DNA of 64,000 nt from Oceanicola sp. D3 (GCF_006351965.1 NZ_CP040932.1:682001-746000), one strand, 5' to 3'; positions 53,200 through 63,440 are shown, counted from the stretch's first letter. The notes: generated from the sequence alone by a model not told the origin. Numbers and translations: made by a program.

Positions 53200-54408
53200 A
53201 TGAGCGATACAGCAACCGAAGTGCAGGCAGGCGGCAAGCCGGTGCCGGTGGACGAAAGCATCAACCTCGAGGCGCTCACCCGCGATCCCTATCCCATCTA
53301 CGCCCGCCTGCGCCGCGACATGCCAGTGGTGCGCGTGCCGGGGATGAACCGCATCCTCCTCTCCAAATGGGCCGACACGAAATACGTGAAGGACAACCCG
53401 CAGATCTTCTCCTCCAACGATCCGATCACCCCGATGCACCGCGCCTTCCGGGCTCACACGCTGATGCGCAAGGACGGCGAAGAGCACAAATGCGAGCGTG
53501 GCGCGATGCAGGGCGCATTCAGCCCCAAGGTCATCACCCAGGATTGGGTGCCGCGCTACCAGAAGGTCGCTGAGGAGTATCTGGACCGTCTGCCAAAAGG
53601 CGAGGTGGTCGACCTGTTCCCAATGCTCGCCGCACCCTACGCTGCCCGTGGCCTTGCGGTGCTGCTCGGGCTGGAGGAGGCCAGCGACGCCGAAATGATC
53701 CGCTGGTCACAAGCGCTGATCGACGGTGCCGGCAACTTTGGCGAGAACGAAGAGATCTTCGCCCGCTCCGAAGCCGCCAACGACGAGATGGACGCGCTCT
53801 TCACCCAAATCGAAGCCCGCCACCGCGAGCACCCCAACAATTCCGCATTTTCGGTCATGCTGAACGCCGAAAACCCGATCCCGCTCAGCCAGATTCACGC
53901 CAACATCAAAATCGCCATCGGTGGCGGCATCAACGAGCCGCGCGACGCACTCTGCACCATCCTCTACGGCCTGCTGACCAACCCCGACCAGTTGGAGCAG
54001 GTGAAGGCAGGCGGTGACTGGGTGAAAGCTTTCGAGGAAGGCGTGCGCTGGGTCGCGCCCATCTCCGTGTCGGGCCGCTACGTGCTGGAAGACACCGAGA
54101 TCCGTGGCTACCACATTCCCAAGCACTCCACGGTGATGACCCTGCAAGCCTCCGCCAATTGGGATGAGGAGGTGTTTGAGGATGGCCACCTGTTCAACGT
54201 CTACCGCAAGAGCAACCCGCACCAGAGCTTCGGCAACGGCCCGCACTTTTGCCAAGGCACCCACGTCGCCCGCCGGGCCGTGGGGCAGGTGATGCTGCCA
54301 ATGATCTTCGAGAAATACCCCAACATCCGGCTGGCCGAGCCAGAAGATGTGGTCTGGAGCGGCTGGGGCTTCCGTGGCCCGCTCAACCTGCCGGTCGTGC
54401 TCGGCTGA
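53200..54408 (+). CDS. Cytochrome P450
   Basis: A soluble 402-residue haem mono-oxygenase. The haem motif is FGNGPHFCQG with ligand Cys351, and the I-helix reads AIGGGINEPRDAL, where the common Asp/Glu-Thr pair is Glu-Pro. The ExxR helix lies in the region KAFEEGVRW. No ferredoxin or reductase gene is beside it, so electrons come from elsewhere. ATG 53200 has GGGGAGGA before it. The substrate is unknown. Divergent GntR regulator with two operators suggests induction by a small organic compound. Confidence 0.94.
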   Translation: MSDTATEVQAGGKPVPVDESINLEALTRDPYPIYARLRRDMPVVRVPGMNRILLSKWADTKYVKDNPQIFSSNDPITPMHRAFRAHTLMRKDGEEHKCERGAMQGAFSPKVITQDWVPRYQKVAEEYLDRLPKGEVVDLFPMLAAPYAARGLAVLLGLEEASDAEMIRWSQALIDGAGNFGENEEIFARSEAANDEMDALFTQIEARHREHPNNSAFSVMLNAENPIPLSQIHANIKIAIGGGINEPRDALCTILYGLLTNPDQLEQVKAGGDWVKAFEEGVRWVAPISVSGRYVLEDTEIRGYHIPKHSTVMTLQASANWDEEVFEDGHLFNVYRKSNPHQSFGNGPHFCQGTHVARRAVGQVMLPMIFEKYPNIRLAEPEDVVWSGWGFRGPLNLPVVLG

Positions 54409-54440
54409 TCCCCGCCGTCATGCCTTGATGCGCCTGCAAC

Positions 54441-54458
54441 GGCGGGGCACGCCCCGCC
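54441..54458. terminator. Hairpin between P450 and aminotransferase genes
   Basis: GGCGGGG, CACG, CCCCGCC: 7 bp, 32 bases after the P450 stop and 7 bases before the facing aminotransferase stop. No T-run; likely a bidirectional transcript end. Confidence 0.5.
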
Positions 54459-54465
54459 CTCTGCA

Positions 54466-55650
54466 TCACAGCACCGCAGCAATCGCTTCGGCCGCCGGGG
54501 GGATGGTGGCATCGGTCAGCCCCGCAAGGTTGATCCGGCTGTCCTCCACCATGTAAAGCCCATGCGCCTCGCGCAGCGCCATCACCTGCGCGGGGGTCAG
54601 CCCCAGCTGGGTAAACATCCCCTTATGCGCCTGCAAAAAGCCAAAGCGGTCCGAGCCGGTCAGGCGGCGCAGCTCTGCGGCCAGCGCGGTGCGGTTGGTC
54701 TTCATCCGCTCGCGCATCCCGTCAAGCTCGCCCTGCCAATCGGTCCGCAGGCCCGGATCGGTCAGGATCTCCGTCACCACCCGCGCCCCGTGGTCGGGCG
54801 GAAAGGCATAGTTCTGCCGATTCAGCCAAGCCAGCGCCGCATGGGTCATGTCACGGGCCTTCGGATCGGCGCAAGGGGCGATCACGCACCCCACCCGCTC
54901 CCGGTAAAGCCCGAAGTTCTTGGAGGCGGAGACGGTGATGATGGTCTCCGGCAGCGCCGCCACCATGTCGCGCAGCCCGGCCACATCGGCCTCCAGCCCA
55001 TCGCCGAAGCCCTGATAGGCGAGGTCGACAAAGGGGGTAAGGCCCCGCGCGGCAAGCAGCCGGGTCAGTTCGGCCCAATCTTGCAGGCTGAGGTCCGCGC
55101 CAGTCGGGTTGTGGCAGCACCCATGCAGCAGCACCACATCGCCCGGCGCGGCGCGGCCAAGGTCTTCCAGCATCCCGTCCCGGTCGATGCCCCCGGTGGC
55201 CGCGTCATAATAGCGGTATTCGGCGCGCGGGATGCCCAGCGTATCAAGAATGGAACCATGGTTGATCCAGCTCGGATCAGGCAGCCAGATGCGCCGCTGC
55301 GGATTGCCCGCCAGCTTCATCAGCTCAAACCCCTGCCGCACCGCGCCGGTGCCCCCCGGCGTGCCGCAGGCCGCATAGGGCAGGGTCTCGGCCAAAGCGC
55401 CCAGCACCAGCCCGGCCATCGCGCGGTGAAACGCCGGGTCGCCCGCCAGCCCCACGTAGCCCTTGCTCTCCTGCTGCTCGACAAGCCGCTGCTCAGCGGC
55501 CTTCACCGCACCAAAGATCGGCGTGCGCCCCTCGGCATCGTGGTAAACGCCAACGCCGAGGTCGATCTTGCCCATCCGCGGATCCTCCGCGAAGAGCTTC
55601 ATCAGGCGCAGAATCTTGTCTTCCTCGCGGGGCGGGATGGCTTCAAGCAT
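54466..55650 (-). CDS. Aromatic amino acid aminotransferase (class I)
   Basis: A 394-residue PLP enzyme of the aspartate/tyrosine aminotransferase fold. PLP Lys is in SASKNFGLYRERVG (Lys244); CCHNPTGADL and TPFVDLAYQGFGDGL are the other PLP-site segments. The AspAT/TyrAT class is clear; aromatic preference is only inferred. It probably transaminates Tyr, Phe or Asp with 2-oxoglutarate. Convergent with the P450 gene. Confidence 0.93.
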   Translation of the reverse strand: MLEAIPPREEDKILRLMKLFAEDPRMGKIDLGVGVYHDAEGRTPIFGAVKAAEQRLVEQQESKGYVGLAGDPAFHRAMAGLVLGALAETLPYAACGTPGGTGAVRQGFELMKLAGNPQRRIWLPDPSWINHGSILDTLGIPRAEYRYYDAATGGIDRDGMLEDLGRAAPGDVVLLHGCCHNPTGADLSLQDWAELTRLLAARGLTPFVDLAYQGFGDGLEADVAGLRDMVAALPETIITVSASKNFGLYRERVGCVIAPCADPKARDMTHAALAWLNRQNYAFPPDHGARVVTEILTDPGLRTDWQGELDGMRERMKTNRTALAAELRRLTGSDRFGFLQAHKGMFTQLGLTPAQVMALREAHGLYMVEDSRINLAGLTDATIPPAAEAIAAVL

Positions 55651-55744
55651 GGCAGTCTCCGGACATGGTTGCGCGAAACTGGCTCAGGTCGCGGGGTTCG
55701 GCAAGGGGCATCGCAGGTCTTGGGTCGGGCGATCCGCCCACCAC

Positions 55745-56596
55745 TCACCGCCCGGTTTCAATCGCCAGATCGTCGTAAAGGCCCCACTCGGACCAGCTGC
55801 CATCGTATAGCGCGTGGCGCGGGTGGCCCAGCACCTCCAGCCCGAGTGAAAGTACCGCAGCCGTCACACCCGAGCCGCAGGAGGTGATGACGGGCTTGGC
55901 AAGATCCACCCCCGCATCCTCAAAGGCATCGCGCAGCGCCTGCCCCTGCTTCATGGTGCCATCTGACTTCAGCAAGTTGCCGAAGGGCAGGTTCTTGGAG
56001 CCGGGGATATGCCCCGCCCGCAGCCCCTCGCGCGGCTCCGGCGCGGCACCGGCAAAGCGCTCGGGCGCGCGGGCATCGACGATCTGCCAGTCGCCCAGCT
56101 TGGAAGCGGCTGCAACCTGGGTCACATCCTTCACCATATCGGCCTGCCGCTGCACGGTCATATGCCGGTCGCGCACGATCGGCGGCATGTCTTCCACCGG
56201 GCGCTCCTCGGCCAGCCACTTGGGCAAGCCGCCGTCCAGCACCGCCACATCCTTCTTGCCCATTAGCTTGAACAGCCACCAGACGCGCGCCGCCGAAAAC
56301 AGCCCCGCCCCGTCATAAACAACCACCTGATGACCGTCGCCCACGCCCATCGCCCGCATCCGGGACATGAACTTTTCAACCGGCGGCGCCATATGGGGCA
56401 GGTCCGAGCGGGCGTCGGAAATTTCGTCAATGTCGAAGAACCGTGCGCCGGGAATATGCGCCTTGTCGTACTCGGCCCGCGCATCGCGGTTCATCGCGGG
56501 CAGATACCATGAAGCATCCAGCAACCGCAGGTCCGGGTCTTTCAGGTGCTTGGCAAGCCAGTCGGTAGAAACCAGCGTCTTCGGATCGTCGGCCAT
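55745..56596 (-). CDS. sseA: 3-mercaptopyruvate sulfurtransferase
   Basis: A 283-residue protein of two rhodanese domains. The C-terminal one has the active loop SCGSGVTA (Cys240), the mercaptopyruvate type rather than the thiosulfate type. The first domain has DASWYLPAMNRD and AHIPGARFFDID. It transfers sulfane sulfur from mercaptopyruvate to an acceptor. ATG 56596 opens the family N-terminus. It is 94 bases upstream of the aminotransferase gene; a shared role in cysteine breakdown is conceivable. Confidence 0.94.
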   Translation of the reverse strand: MADDPKTLVSTDWLAKHLKDPDLRLLDASWYLPAMNRDARAEYDKAHIPGARFFDIDEISDARSDLPHMAPPVEKFMSRMRAMGVGDGHQVVVYDGAGLFSAARVWWLFKLMGKKDVAVLDGGLPKWLAEERPVEDMPPIVRDRHMTVQRQADMVKDVTQVAAASKLGDWQIVDARAPERFAGAAPEPREGLRAGHIPGSKNLPFGNLLKSDGTMKQGQALRDAFEDAGVDLAKPVITSCGSGVTAAVLSLGLEVLGHPRHALYDGSWSEWGLYDDLAIETGR

Positions 56597-56720
56597 GGGT
56601 CGCTCCCCTCTCGCATCGCAGGCGAGGGTTAGCGCCATGGGGGCGGGCTGGCAAGGGTGCGCCGCAAGGGGTGGGCGAGGAGATGTCGAGCCATAAGGCA
56701 AGACCCGACGAGCCGCTGCC

Positions 56721-57197
56721 TCACCCGTTCTGCTTGAGCAGCCGCTGTTTCTGGCGGTTCCAGTCGCGCTTGGCCTCGGTCTGGCGCTTGTCGGCGTTCT
56801 TCTTGCCCTTGGCGATGCCGATCTTCATCTTCGCGATGCCGCGGTGGTTGAAGTAAAGCACGAGCGGCACCAGCGTCATGCCCTTGCGCTGGGTGTCGTT
56901 CCACAGCCGCGCCAGCTCCTTCTTCGACACCAGCAGCTTCCGGCGCCGCCGCTCCTCATGGCCAAAGGTCTTGGCCTGTGCGTAGGGCGCGATATAGCCG
57001 TTCACCAGCCACAGCTCCCCATCCTCGACAGCGGCATAGCTCTCGTTGATCTGGCTTGTGTTCTGGCGGAGCGACTTCACCTCCGAGCCTTCCAACATGA
57101 TGCCGACCTCGAGATCATCCTCGATCGCATAGTCGTGCCGCGCCTTCCGGTTCTCGGCGATCACCTTGTAGTTGGGGTTGTCATCTTTCTTGGCCAT
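56721..57197 (-). CDS. smpB: tmRNA-binding protein SmpB
   Basis: Delivers tmRNA to stalled ribosomes in trans-translation. The 158-residue protein shows the family pattern [39 protein letters not shown] and a basic tail rich in Lys and Arg. It is 60 bases downstream of trmO on the same strand. The ssrA gene is not in the window. Confidence 0.97.
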   Translation of the reverse strand: MAKKDDNPNYKVIAENRKARHDYAIEDDLEVGIMLEGSEVKSLRQNTSQINESYAAVEDGELWLVNGYIAPYAQAKTFGHEERRRRKLLVSKKELARLWNDTQRKGMTLVPLVLYFNHRGIAKMKIGIAKGKKNADKRQTEAKRDWNRQKQRLLKQNG

Positions 57198-57257
57198 GAA
57201 GAGGGGATATAGGGGCTGAGCGGGGCCGGGGAAAGGGTAGTCGAGACAAGGTTCGAC

Positions 57258-57725
57258 CTACGCAGGGCTGTCCACCGTCTCGATCCACGGTTTGATATCC
57301 ACCACCGGCGTCCCGTCAAAGGCATCCGTGGCGTCGATATGCAGCGTGCGGCCCTCGATTGCCTCAATCCGCACGCAGCCAAGGGCCACCGGGTTGGGGC
57401 GGGCCGGCGAGCGGAGCGAAAAGGTGCCGCGCGGCCCGTCTGCGTGGCGCGGGGTCTGTACCAGCAGGTCTCGCCGCGCCTCGCCCGTCCAGTAAAGCAG
57501 CATCACCCAGTCGCCCGGCTTTAGCCCCTCCAGCGCGGGGACGAATTGCTCATGCAGTTCTACCCGCGCCGATCCGCCGCCCTGCGCGCGCGAAAGCCGC
57601 AGGTTCTTCGGGGCCTTGCCCTCGCGCCAATCCGAGCGGATCACGCCGATAAAATGAAGCCCCGCGTCAACGCGCTCTGCCGGATCATACTCCAGCCGCA
57701 CCTCGCCCTCGCGGGGCGGTTTCAT
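57258..57725 (-). CDS. trmO: TrmO-type tRNA methyltransferase (TsaA/YaeB family)
   Basis: Methylates N6 of t6A37 in tRNAs that read ACY codons, using SAM. The 155-residue protein has the beta-barrel family segments FIGVIRSDW, GLKPGDWVMLLYWTGEARRD, SLRSPARPNPVALGCVRIEA and GTPVVDIKPWIE. Its ATG overlaps the last base of the dapA stop. Shorter than E. coli TrmO, which carries an extra C-terminal domain. Confidence 0.9.
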   Translation of the reverse strand: MKPPREGEVRLEYDPAERVDAGLHFIGVIRSDWREGKAPKNLRLSRAQGGGSARVELHEQFVPALEGLKPGDWVMLLYWTGEARRDLLVQTPRHADGPRGTFSLRSPARPNPVALGCVRIEAIEGRTLHIDATDAFDGTPVVDIKPWIETVDSPA

Positions 57726-58597
57726 CAGTTGATAAGGCCGGCGAAGCGCATCGCGTCTTCGATCTGGCCCTTCACGAAGTCCGACACCTGCACATGCGGG
57801 CGGCGCACGTCATCGGCGCATTTGCCCAGCACCGAAAGGCCGTATTTCGCGCCGCACAAGCCCGGCTCGGCAAAGATCGCGCGGTGCAGCGGAATCAGCT
57901 TGTCCTGATACTCCAGCGCCTTGGCGTAATCGCCCGCCAAAGTGGCCGCCTGCATCTCGGCGCACAGGCGCGGGGCCACATTGGCCGTCACGCTGATGCA
58001 GCCCACGCCGCCCATCGCGTTGTAGCCCACCGCCGTCGGGTCTTCGCCCGAAAGCTGGATGAACTCCGGGCCACACATCTCGCGGGTGATCGCCACGCGG
58101 GCAAGGTCGGCGGTGGCGTCCTTCACCCCGATGATGTTGGGGTTCTTCGCCAGCTCGGCCATGGTGCCCGGCAGCATGTCGACCACCGAGCGCGGCGGAA
58201 TGTTGTATATGATGATCGGCAGGCCAACTTCGGCGGCGGCCTCGAAATGCGCGATCAGCCCCGCTTGCGTGGGCTTGTTGTAGTAAGGCGTGACGACAAG
58301 CGCAGCATCGGCCCCGGCGTCCTTCGCGGCCTCGACGAGGCGCACCGTCTCGCGGGTTGAGTTGGAGCCTGCGCCCGCAATCACCGGCACCCGGCCCGCG
58401 GCGGCCTTCACACAGGCGGCCACAACCGCATCATGTTCGGCATGGGTCAGCGTCGGGCTTTCGCCGGTGGTGCCGACCGGCACAAATCCGCTTGAGCCCT
58501 CGGCAATGTGCCACTCGATGAGCGCTTCAAAGCTCTCAAGATCAAGCTCGCCGTGTTTGAAGGGCGTCACCAGCGCTGGAATTGATCCCCGGAACAT
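57725..58597 (-). CDS. dapA: 4-hydroxy-tetrahydrodipicolinate synthase
   Basis: Condenses pyruvate with aspartate semialdehyde at the start of the lysine/diaminopimelate branch. The 290-residue aldolase has [28 protein letters not shown], the Tyr of YNIPPR (Tyr131) and the Schiff-base Lys in NIIGVKDAT (Lys159). ATG 58597 ([13 protein letters not shown]) is the family start. trmO follows with a 1-base overlap. Divergent from the lytic transglycosylase gene. Confidence 0.96.
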   Translation of the reverse strand: MFRGSIPALVTPFKHGELDLESFEALIEWHIAEGSSGFVPVGTTGESPTLTHAEHDAVVAACVKAAAGRVPVIAGAGSNSTRETVRLVEAAKDAGADAALVVTPYYNKPTQAGLIAHFEAAAEVGLPIIIYNIPPRSVVDMLPGTMAELAKNPNIIGVKDATADLARVAITREMCGPEFIQLSGEDPTAVGYNAMGGVGCISVTANVAPRLCAEMQAATLAGDYAKALEYQDKLIPLHRAIFAEPGLCGAKYGLSVLGKCADDVRRPHVQVSDFVKGQIEDAMRFAGLIN

Positions 58598-58748
58598 GTG
58601 AGAGCCCTCCTCTTTTTGCGGCCAAATCCCCATCCGGGCGGAGCTATAGAGCCACCACGCGGCAATGCCAAGTTGTTGTATTGTTCATTAACCATGAAGC
58701 GCTACACTCTCCCAAACCGTCCCGCCTGCTCCGGAGCCCGCCCGAGCC

Positions 58749-60875
58749 ATGCCTCGTCTTGTCCTGTCGCTTCTCACCACCGCTTGGCTCGTGGCCTTTT
58801 CGCCTGCCTTGGCGCAGGCCACCGAGTCGTCGGCAGAGGCTGGGGCTGAACCTGGCCCGGAGACGGTGCAGGAGGCGTCGCTGGAGTCCGAGGAGGGCGA
58901 CGAAGGCGAGGCACCCGACGCCGAACTTGGCCCACTGCCCCGCGCCCCCGCGCTCGAAGGTGTCGCCCTCGCCGCAAAGCCGCCGCCCTCCCGGCCCAAA
59001 CAGGCCAGCGATTTCACCAAGATGATGCGGGCGCTGGAGCGTGGCGATTGGGGGCAGGCGCTGTTCTCCGCCAAGCGCGATAGCCCGGTGATGGAGCGCT
59101 ACGTGCAATGGGCCAAGCTGCGCGGCGGCGGTGGCGAGTTTGACGAATATATCGCGTTCCTGCGCGACCATTCCGACTGGCCCTCGCCCCAGTATATCCA
59201 TGACCGCGGAGAAGCCTCGATCGGGCGCGGCGAAGATCCCGAAAAGGTCGTCACCTACTTCGGAGACAAGATCCCCGAAACCGCTATGGGCGTGCTACGC
59301 CTTGTCGAGGCGCACCATGCCCGCGGCGAAGATGGGGACGCCGCCGCGCTGGCAGTTCTGGCTTGGCGCACCCGCACGCTGAACGCCGATGTCGAGCGCG
59401 CGCTGCTCTCGCAATACGAAGAGATTCTCGCGCCCCACCACGAAGCCCGCCTTGATGACCTGCTTTGGCGTGACAGCCGCACAGCCGCGCTGCGCCAGAT
59501 GGGGCGCGTGGGCGAAGATTGGCAAAAACTCGCCGAGGCCCGCATGGCGCTGCGTGCCCGGGCGGCGGGCGTGGATGCCAAGATCGAGGCGGTGCCGGAG
59601 GCGCTGCAGGATAACGCCGGGCTTGTCTGGGAGCGTTACAACTGGCGCGTCCGCAAGGGGCTGCACGAGGGGGCGGAAGAGCTGATGGTAGAGCGCTCCA
59701 GCTCTGCCGAGGCGCTGGGCCGGGCCGAGCTATGGTCCAACTACCGCCGCATCTACGCGCGCACCAAGCTGCGCGAAGGCGAGGTGGCGGAGGCCTACGC
59801 GCTGGCTTCGCGGCATTTTCTGGCCGATGGGTCCGACTATGCCGATCTGGAGTGGCTTTCGGGCTTCATCGCCCTGCGGTTCCTCAAGGATCCCGAACTG
59901 GCCCTCTGGCACTTCGAGCGGTTCGGCGAGGCGGTGGAAACGCCGATCAGCCTTGGCCGGGCGGGCTATTGGCTGGGCCGCGCCTATACCGATCTGGGCG
60001 ATGCCGAAAAGGCCCGCGATGCCTATGCCTATGGCGCTCAATACCAAACCAGCTACTACGGCCTGCTCGCCGCCGAGGCCGCAGGGCTGCCGATGGATGT
60101 CACCCTCACGGGTCGTGAAGCCTTTCCCCCCCTCGCAGATACCAGCTTTGCTGGCTCCGATGTGCTCGCCGTCGGCCTGCGGATGATCGAAGAGGGCGAG
60201 GCCAATCAGGCCGAACGCTTCCTGACCCACCTCGCCAGCACGCTGGAACGTCCCGAGGCCGGCAGCCTTGGCGCCCTGATGATCGAGCGCGGCGAGGTGC
60301 ATCTGGCGCTGAAGATCGCCAAGAAGGTCGCCCGCAACGGCATCATGATCCCGGCGGCCTATTACCCGCTGCATGAGATGGCCAAAACCGAGTGGCCGGT
60401 GCCCGATGAGCTGGCCCTGTCCATCGCCCGCCGCGAAAGCGAGTTTGATCCGGTGGTGATCAGCCCCGCCGGGGCGCGCGGGCTGATGCAACTCATGCCG
60501 GGCACCGCCAAGGACATGGCCGGTGAACTGAAGGTGCGCTACGACATCGGCAAGCTGACAGAAGACCCCGTCTATAACGCCCAACTCGGCACCGCCTATC
60601 TTGCGGGCCTCATCGACATCTTCGGCAACGCGCCGGTGCTGGTGTCGGTCGGCTATAACGCCGGCCCGGGCCGCGCGGTCAACTGGGTCAGCGACAGGGG
60701 CGATCCGCGCTATCCCGGCGTCGATGTGGTGGATTGGATCGAGATGATCCCGTTCCGCGAAACCCGCAACTACGTCATGCGCGTGACCGAGAGCATCCCG
60801 GTCTACCGTGCAAGGCTGACCGGGCGGGTCGAGGAGCTTGAGTTCACCAAAATGCTCCACGGGGTGCCAAACTAG
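58749..60875 (+). CDS. slt: Soluble lytic murein transglycosylase
   Basis: Cleaves the glycan strands of murein with 1,6-anhydro formation. The 708-residue protein has a Sec signal (ending near SPALAQA), an acidic Pro-rich stretch, a long alpha superhelix (residues about 80-540) and the C-terminal SLT domain with ARRESEFDPVVISPAGARGL (Glu563 catalytic) and SVGYNAGPGRAVNW. It lies alone between dapA and ltaE. Confidence 0.96.
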   Translation: MPRLVLSLLTTAWLVAFSPALAQATESSAEAGAEPGPETVQEASLESEEGDEGEAPDAELGPLPRAPALEGVALAAKPPPSRPKQASDFTKMMRALERGDWGQALFSAKRDSPVMERYVQWAKLRGGGGEFDEYIAFLRDHSDWPSPQYIHDRGEASIGRGEDPEKVVTYFGDKIPETAMGVLRLVEAHHARGEDGDAAALAVLAWRTRTLNADVERALLSQYEEILAPHHEARLDDLLWRDSRTAALRQMGRVGEDWQKLAEARMALRARAAGVDAKIEAVPEALQDNAGLVWERYNWRVRKGLHEGAEELMVERSSSAEALGRAELWSNYRRIYARTKLREGEVAEAYALASRHFLADGSDYADLEWLSGFIALRFLKDPELALWHFERFGEAVETPISLGRAGYWLGRAYTDLGDAEKARDAYAYGAQYQTSYYGLLAAEAAGLPMDVTLTGREAFPPLADTSFAGSDVLAVGLRMIEEGEANQAERFLTHLASTLERPEAGSLGALMIERGEVHLALKIAKKVARNGIMIPAAYYPLHEMAKTEWPVPDELALSIARRESEFDPVVISPAGARGLMQLMPGTAKDMAGELKVRYDIGKLTEDPVYNAQLGTAYLAGLIDIFGNAPVLVSVGYNAGPGRAVNWVSDRGDPRYPGVDVVDWIEMIPFRETRNYVMRVTESIPVYRARLTGRVEELEFTKMLHGVPN

Positions 60876-60918
60876 GCGCTCTGTGCCTGCCGCCCCCGCG
60901 AACCGTGCGCAGGCTCAA

Positions 60919-61965
60919 TCAGCCCGCCGCAATCTCGCAGAAGCGGGCAATATCCGCCTCGCGCGCACTCCAGTCACACACCAGCCGGGCCGTGAGCATC
61001 TCATCCGGGTCGTCGCCGTCCAACTCGCCCACGTAAATGTGGTATTCCGCCCCCGCCGCCTTTAGCCGCTGGTGGGCGGCGCGGGGCAGGTCGGCAAAAA
61101 TCAGGTTGCTTTCCTGCGGCGCCAAAAGCCGCCCGCCCGCCGCCTCGATGCCACGCGCCAGCGCAGCGGCGGCGGCATTGGCGGTGTTGGCCGTTTCCAG
61201 CCAGAGGTCATTGGTCAGATAGGCGCTCATTTGCGCGGCCAGGTAACGGTGCTTCGAAAACAGCTGCGCCCCGCGCTTGCGGCGATACTCAAGCTCTTCG
61301 CCCTTCGCCGGGTCAAAAAGCACCATCGCCTCAACCCCCAGCAGCCCGTTCTTGGTGCCCCCGAAACTCAGGGCATCCACCCCCGCCTTCCAGCTCGCTT
61401 CCGCGGGCGTGCATCCAAGGTGAGTCACCGCATTGGCAAAGCGCGCGCCATCCATATGGGTCGCCAGCCCAAAACGGCGCGCCACGCCCGTGAGCGCGGC
61501 GACTTCCTCAAGCGTGTAAACCGCGCCCTTCTCGGTGGCCTGCGTCAGCGAAACCGGCCCGCGTTTGGGCCCATGCACGCCCCGCGTGCCCTCATTCGCG
61601 ATCACCGCTTCGAGGTCAGCAGGGCTGATTTTTCCGGCCTCATGGGGCACAAGGGTCAGCTTGGTGCCGCCAGAGAACATCTCCGGCGCGTTGCACTCGT
61701 CTTCGTGGATATGGGCGCAGGTCGAGCAAAAGATGGTCTCGTAAGGCTCGGCCAGCGTCGAGAGCAGCAGCACGTTGGCAGCCGTGCCGGTGGCCGCCAA
61801 AAGCACCACGGCCTCGGGGGCCTCGAAGGCCTCTCGGACCTGCTCCACAACCTGCTGCGACAGCGGATCGCTGCCATAGGGCATGGCGTAGCCCTCGTTG
61901 GCGGCGACAAGCGCCTCCATCACGGCGGGGTGGGCGGGGCCGGTGTTGTCTGAGGCGAAATGCAT
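60919..61965 (-). CDS. ltaE: Low-specificity threonine aldolase
   Basis: A PLP enzyme of 348 residues that cleaves threonine/allo-threonine to glycine and acetaldehyde. MHFASDNTGP at the start, GLATHMDGARFANAV (Asp172) and the PLP Lys in SFGGTKNGLLG (Lys205) fix the family. It is the last gene of a run ribF-YkgJ-type-ltaE with overlapping ends (1 base with the preceding gene). Confidence 0.94.
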   Translation of the reverse strand: MHFASDNTGPAHPAVMEALVAANEGYAMPYGSDPLSQQVVEQVREAFEAPEAVVLLAATGTAANVLLLSTLAEPYETIFCSTCAHIHEDECNAPEMFSGGTKLTLVPHEAGKISPADLEAVIANEGTRGVHGPKRGPVSLTQATEKGAVYTLEEVAALTGVARRFGLATHMDGARFANAVTHLGCTPAEASWKAGVDALSFGGTKNGLLGVEAMVLFDPAKGEELEYRRKRGAQLFSKHRYLAAQMSAYLTNDLWLETANTANAAAAALARGIEAAGGRLLAPQESNLIFADLPRAAHQRLKAAGAEYHIYVGELDGDDPDEMLTARLVCDWSAREADIARFCEIAAG

Positions 61966-62408
61966 TACAGGTCTTCCTCTTCTGCCACGTAATCCTCCCA
62001 GTCATCCTCCGGAATGTCGAACTCGGGAAAGGTGGGGCCCTTCACCGCCCGGCCCGCCTTGGCGGTGCTCTGCGGGTCGCCGGTGACAAGCGGATGCCAG
62101 CGGGGCAGAGGCTTGCCCTCATGGCGCAGCCGATAGGCGCAGCTCTCGGGCATGAAATAGGCGGTCTTGTCCATGGTCTCGGGGCGCAGCACCACGCATT
62201 CCGGCACGATCTTCAGGCGCACGTCGTAGTTCGAGCAGCGGCACTTGCTGTCATCAAACAGCCGGCAGGCGATGCGGGTAAAGACAACCTCGCCGGTCTC
62301 CTCGTCTTCCAGCTTGTTCAGGCAGCACTTGCCGCAGCCATCGCACAGCGCCTCCCACTCGTCGCCGGTCAGCTCGCCCAGCGGGCGCTCCCAGAAGCGC
62401 GGCCTCAT
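61965..62408 (-). CDS. YkgJ/UPF0260 cysteine-cluster protein
   Basis: A 147-residue protein of the UPF0260 (YcgN) group with the cluster CDGCGKCCLNKLEDE, ACRLFDDSKCRCSNY and a later Cys. Such clusters bind zinc or iron. Also conserved: AYFMPESCAYRLRHEGKPL and WHPLVTGD. It overlaps ribF by 4 bases and ltaE by 1 base. Function unknown. Confidence 0.93.
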   Translation of the reverse strand: MRPRFWERPLGELTGDEWEALCDGCGKCCLNKLEDEETGEVVFTRIACRLFDDSKCRCSNYDVRLKIVPECVVLRPETMDKTAYFMPESCAYRLRHEGKPLPRWHPLVTGDPQSTAKAGRAVKGPTFPEFDIPEDDWEDYVAEEEDL

Positions 62409-63340
62409 AACGAGGCCAGAATGTCGCGCGCGCGGGCCTCGTCGCGCTGCATCTGCTCGATCAGCGCAGGCAGCCCGTCGAACTTTGCCTCGGGCCGCAG
62501 AAACTCGACAAGCCCGATCGAAAGATGGGCACCATAAAGATCACCGGTGAAGTCAAACAGGAAGGTTTCGAGGTTGGGCGCATCCCCCTCGAACATCGGG
62601 CGAATGCCAAGGCTGGCCACACCCCGGTGCTTCCCCCTGTGCGGCCCGTCCAGCACCTCTGCCAGCACGGCATACACCCCAAAGGCGGGCCGATGAAGCC
62701 GGGGCAAGCCCATGTTGGCCGTCGGATAGCCCAACTCGCGGCCCCGCTTGGCCCCGTGAATCACCGGCCCCTCGATCCGGTGCCAATGGCCCAGCATCGC
62801 GGCGGCCTCGCGCGGGCGGCCCTCGGTGAGCGCCTCACGGATCGCGGTGGAGCTGATCTCGCCCACACCCGGCAGCGCTTTCAGCTCGGCGACACTGACG
62901 CCAAAGCCCATTTCGGCCCCGTCACGCGCGAGCGAGCCGACATCGCCGGCGCGGCCCTTCCCATAGCGAAAATCAGACCCGACCGTGACATGCGCCGCGC
63001 CGATGCCCTCGGCAAGCACCTCCCGGCAAAAGGCAACATCGGTGAGCGAGCGAAAGGTCTCGTTGAAAGGCAGTTCCACCAGCAGATCCACGCCCAGCTT
63101 TTCCAACCGGTGCGCGCGGGCCTCGGCGTTCATCAGGCGAAAGGGCGGGGCGGCGGGCTGGAACACTTCGCGCGGATGCGGCTCGAAGGTAAGCACGCCC
63201 AGCGGCGCGCCCGGCGCGGCGGCCCGGGCCTGCTCCAGCACAGCCTGATGGCCCAGGTGGACCCCGTCAAAATTGCCGATGGCAAGGCTGGCACCGCGCA
63301 GGTCGGGCGGGAAATCGGAGAGGCTCTGGATAGTCCGCAT
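62405..63340 (-). CDS. ribF: Bifunctional riboflavin kinase/FAD synthetase
   Basis: Makes FMN and then FAD from riboflavin. The 311-residue protein has an N-terminal nucleotidyltransferase domain (AIGNFDGVHLGHQAVLEQAR; VGSDFRYGKGRAGD; ISSTAIREAL) and a C-terminal riboflavin kinase domain (GAKRGRELGYPTANMGLPRL; ETFLFDFTGDLYGAHL). ATG 63340 opens the family N-terminus. It heads the ribF-YkgJ-type-ltaE run. Confidence 0.96.
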   Translation of the reverse strand: MRTIQSLSDFPPDLRGASLAIGNFDGVHLGHQAVLEQARAAAPGAPLGVLTFEPHPREVFQPAAPPFRLMNAEARAHRLEKLGVDLLVELPFNETFRSLTDVAFCREVLAEGIGAAHVTVGSDFRYGKGRAGDVGSLARDGAEMGFGVSVAELKALPGVGEISSTAIREALTEGRPREAAAMLGHWHRIEGPVIHGAKRGRELGYPTANMGLPRLHRPAFGVYAVLAEVLDGPHRGKHRGVASLGIRPMFEGDAPNLETFLFDFTGDLYGAHLSIGLVEFLRPEAKFDGLPALIEQMQRDEARARDILASL

Positions 63341-63440
63341 GGGGTCTGAGGTAGCGCCGGGGGCGGGGGAGCGCAAGCACAGGCAGGCGTTCAGTGGCCT
63401 CGCTGCGCTCTGCACAGGGGCCGCTTGGGCGGCGGCCCCG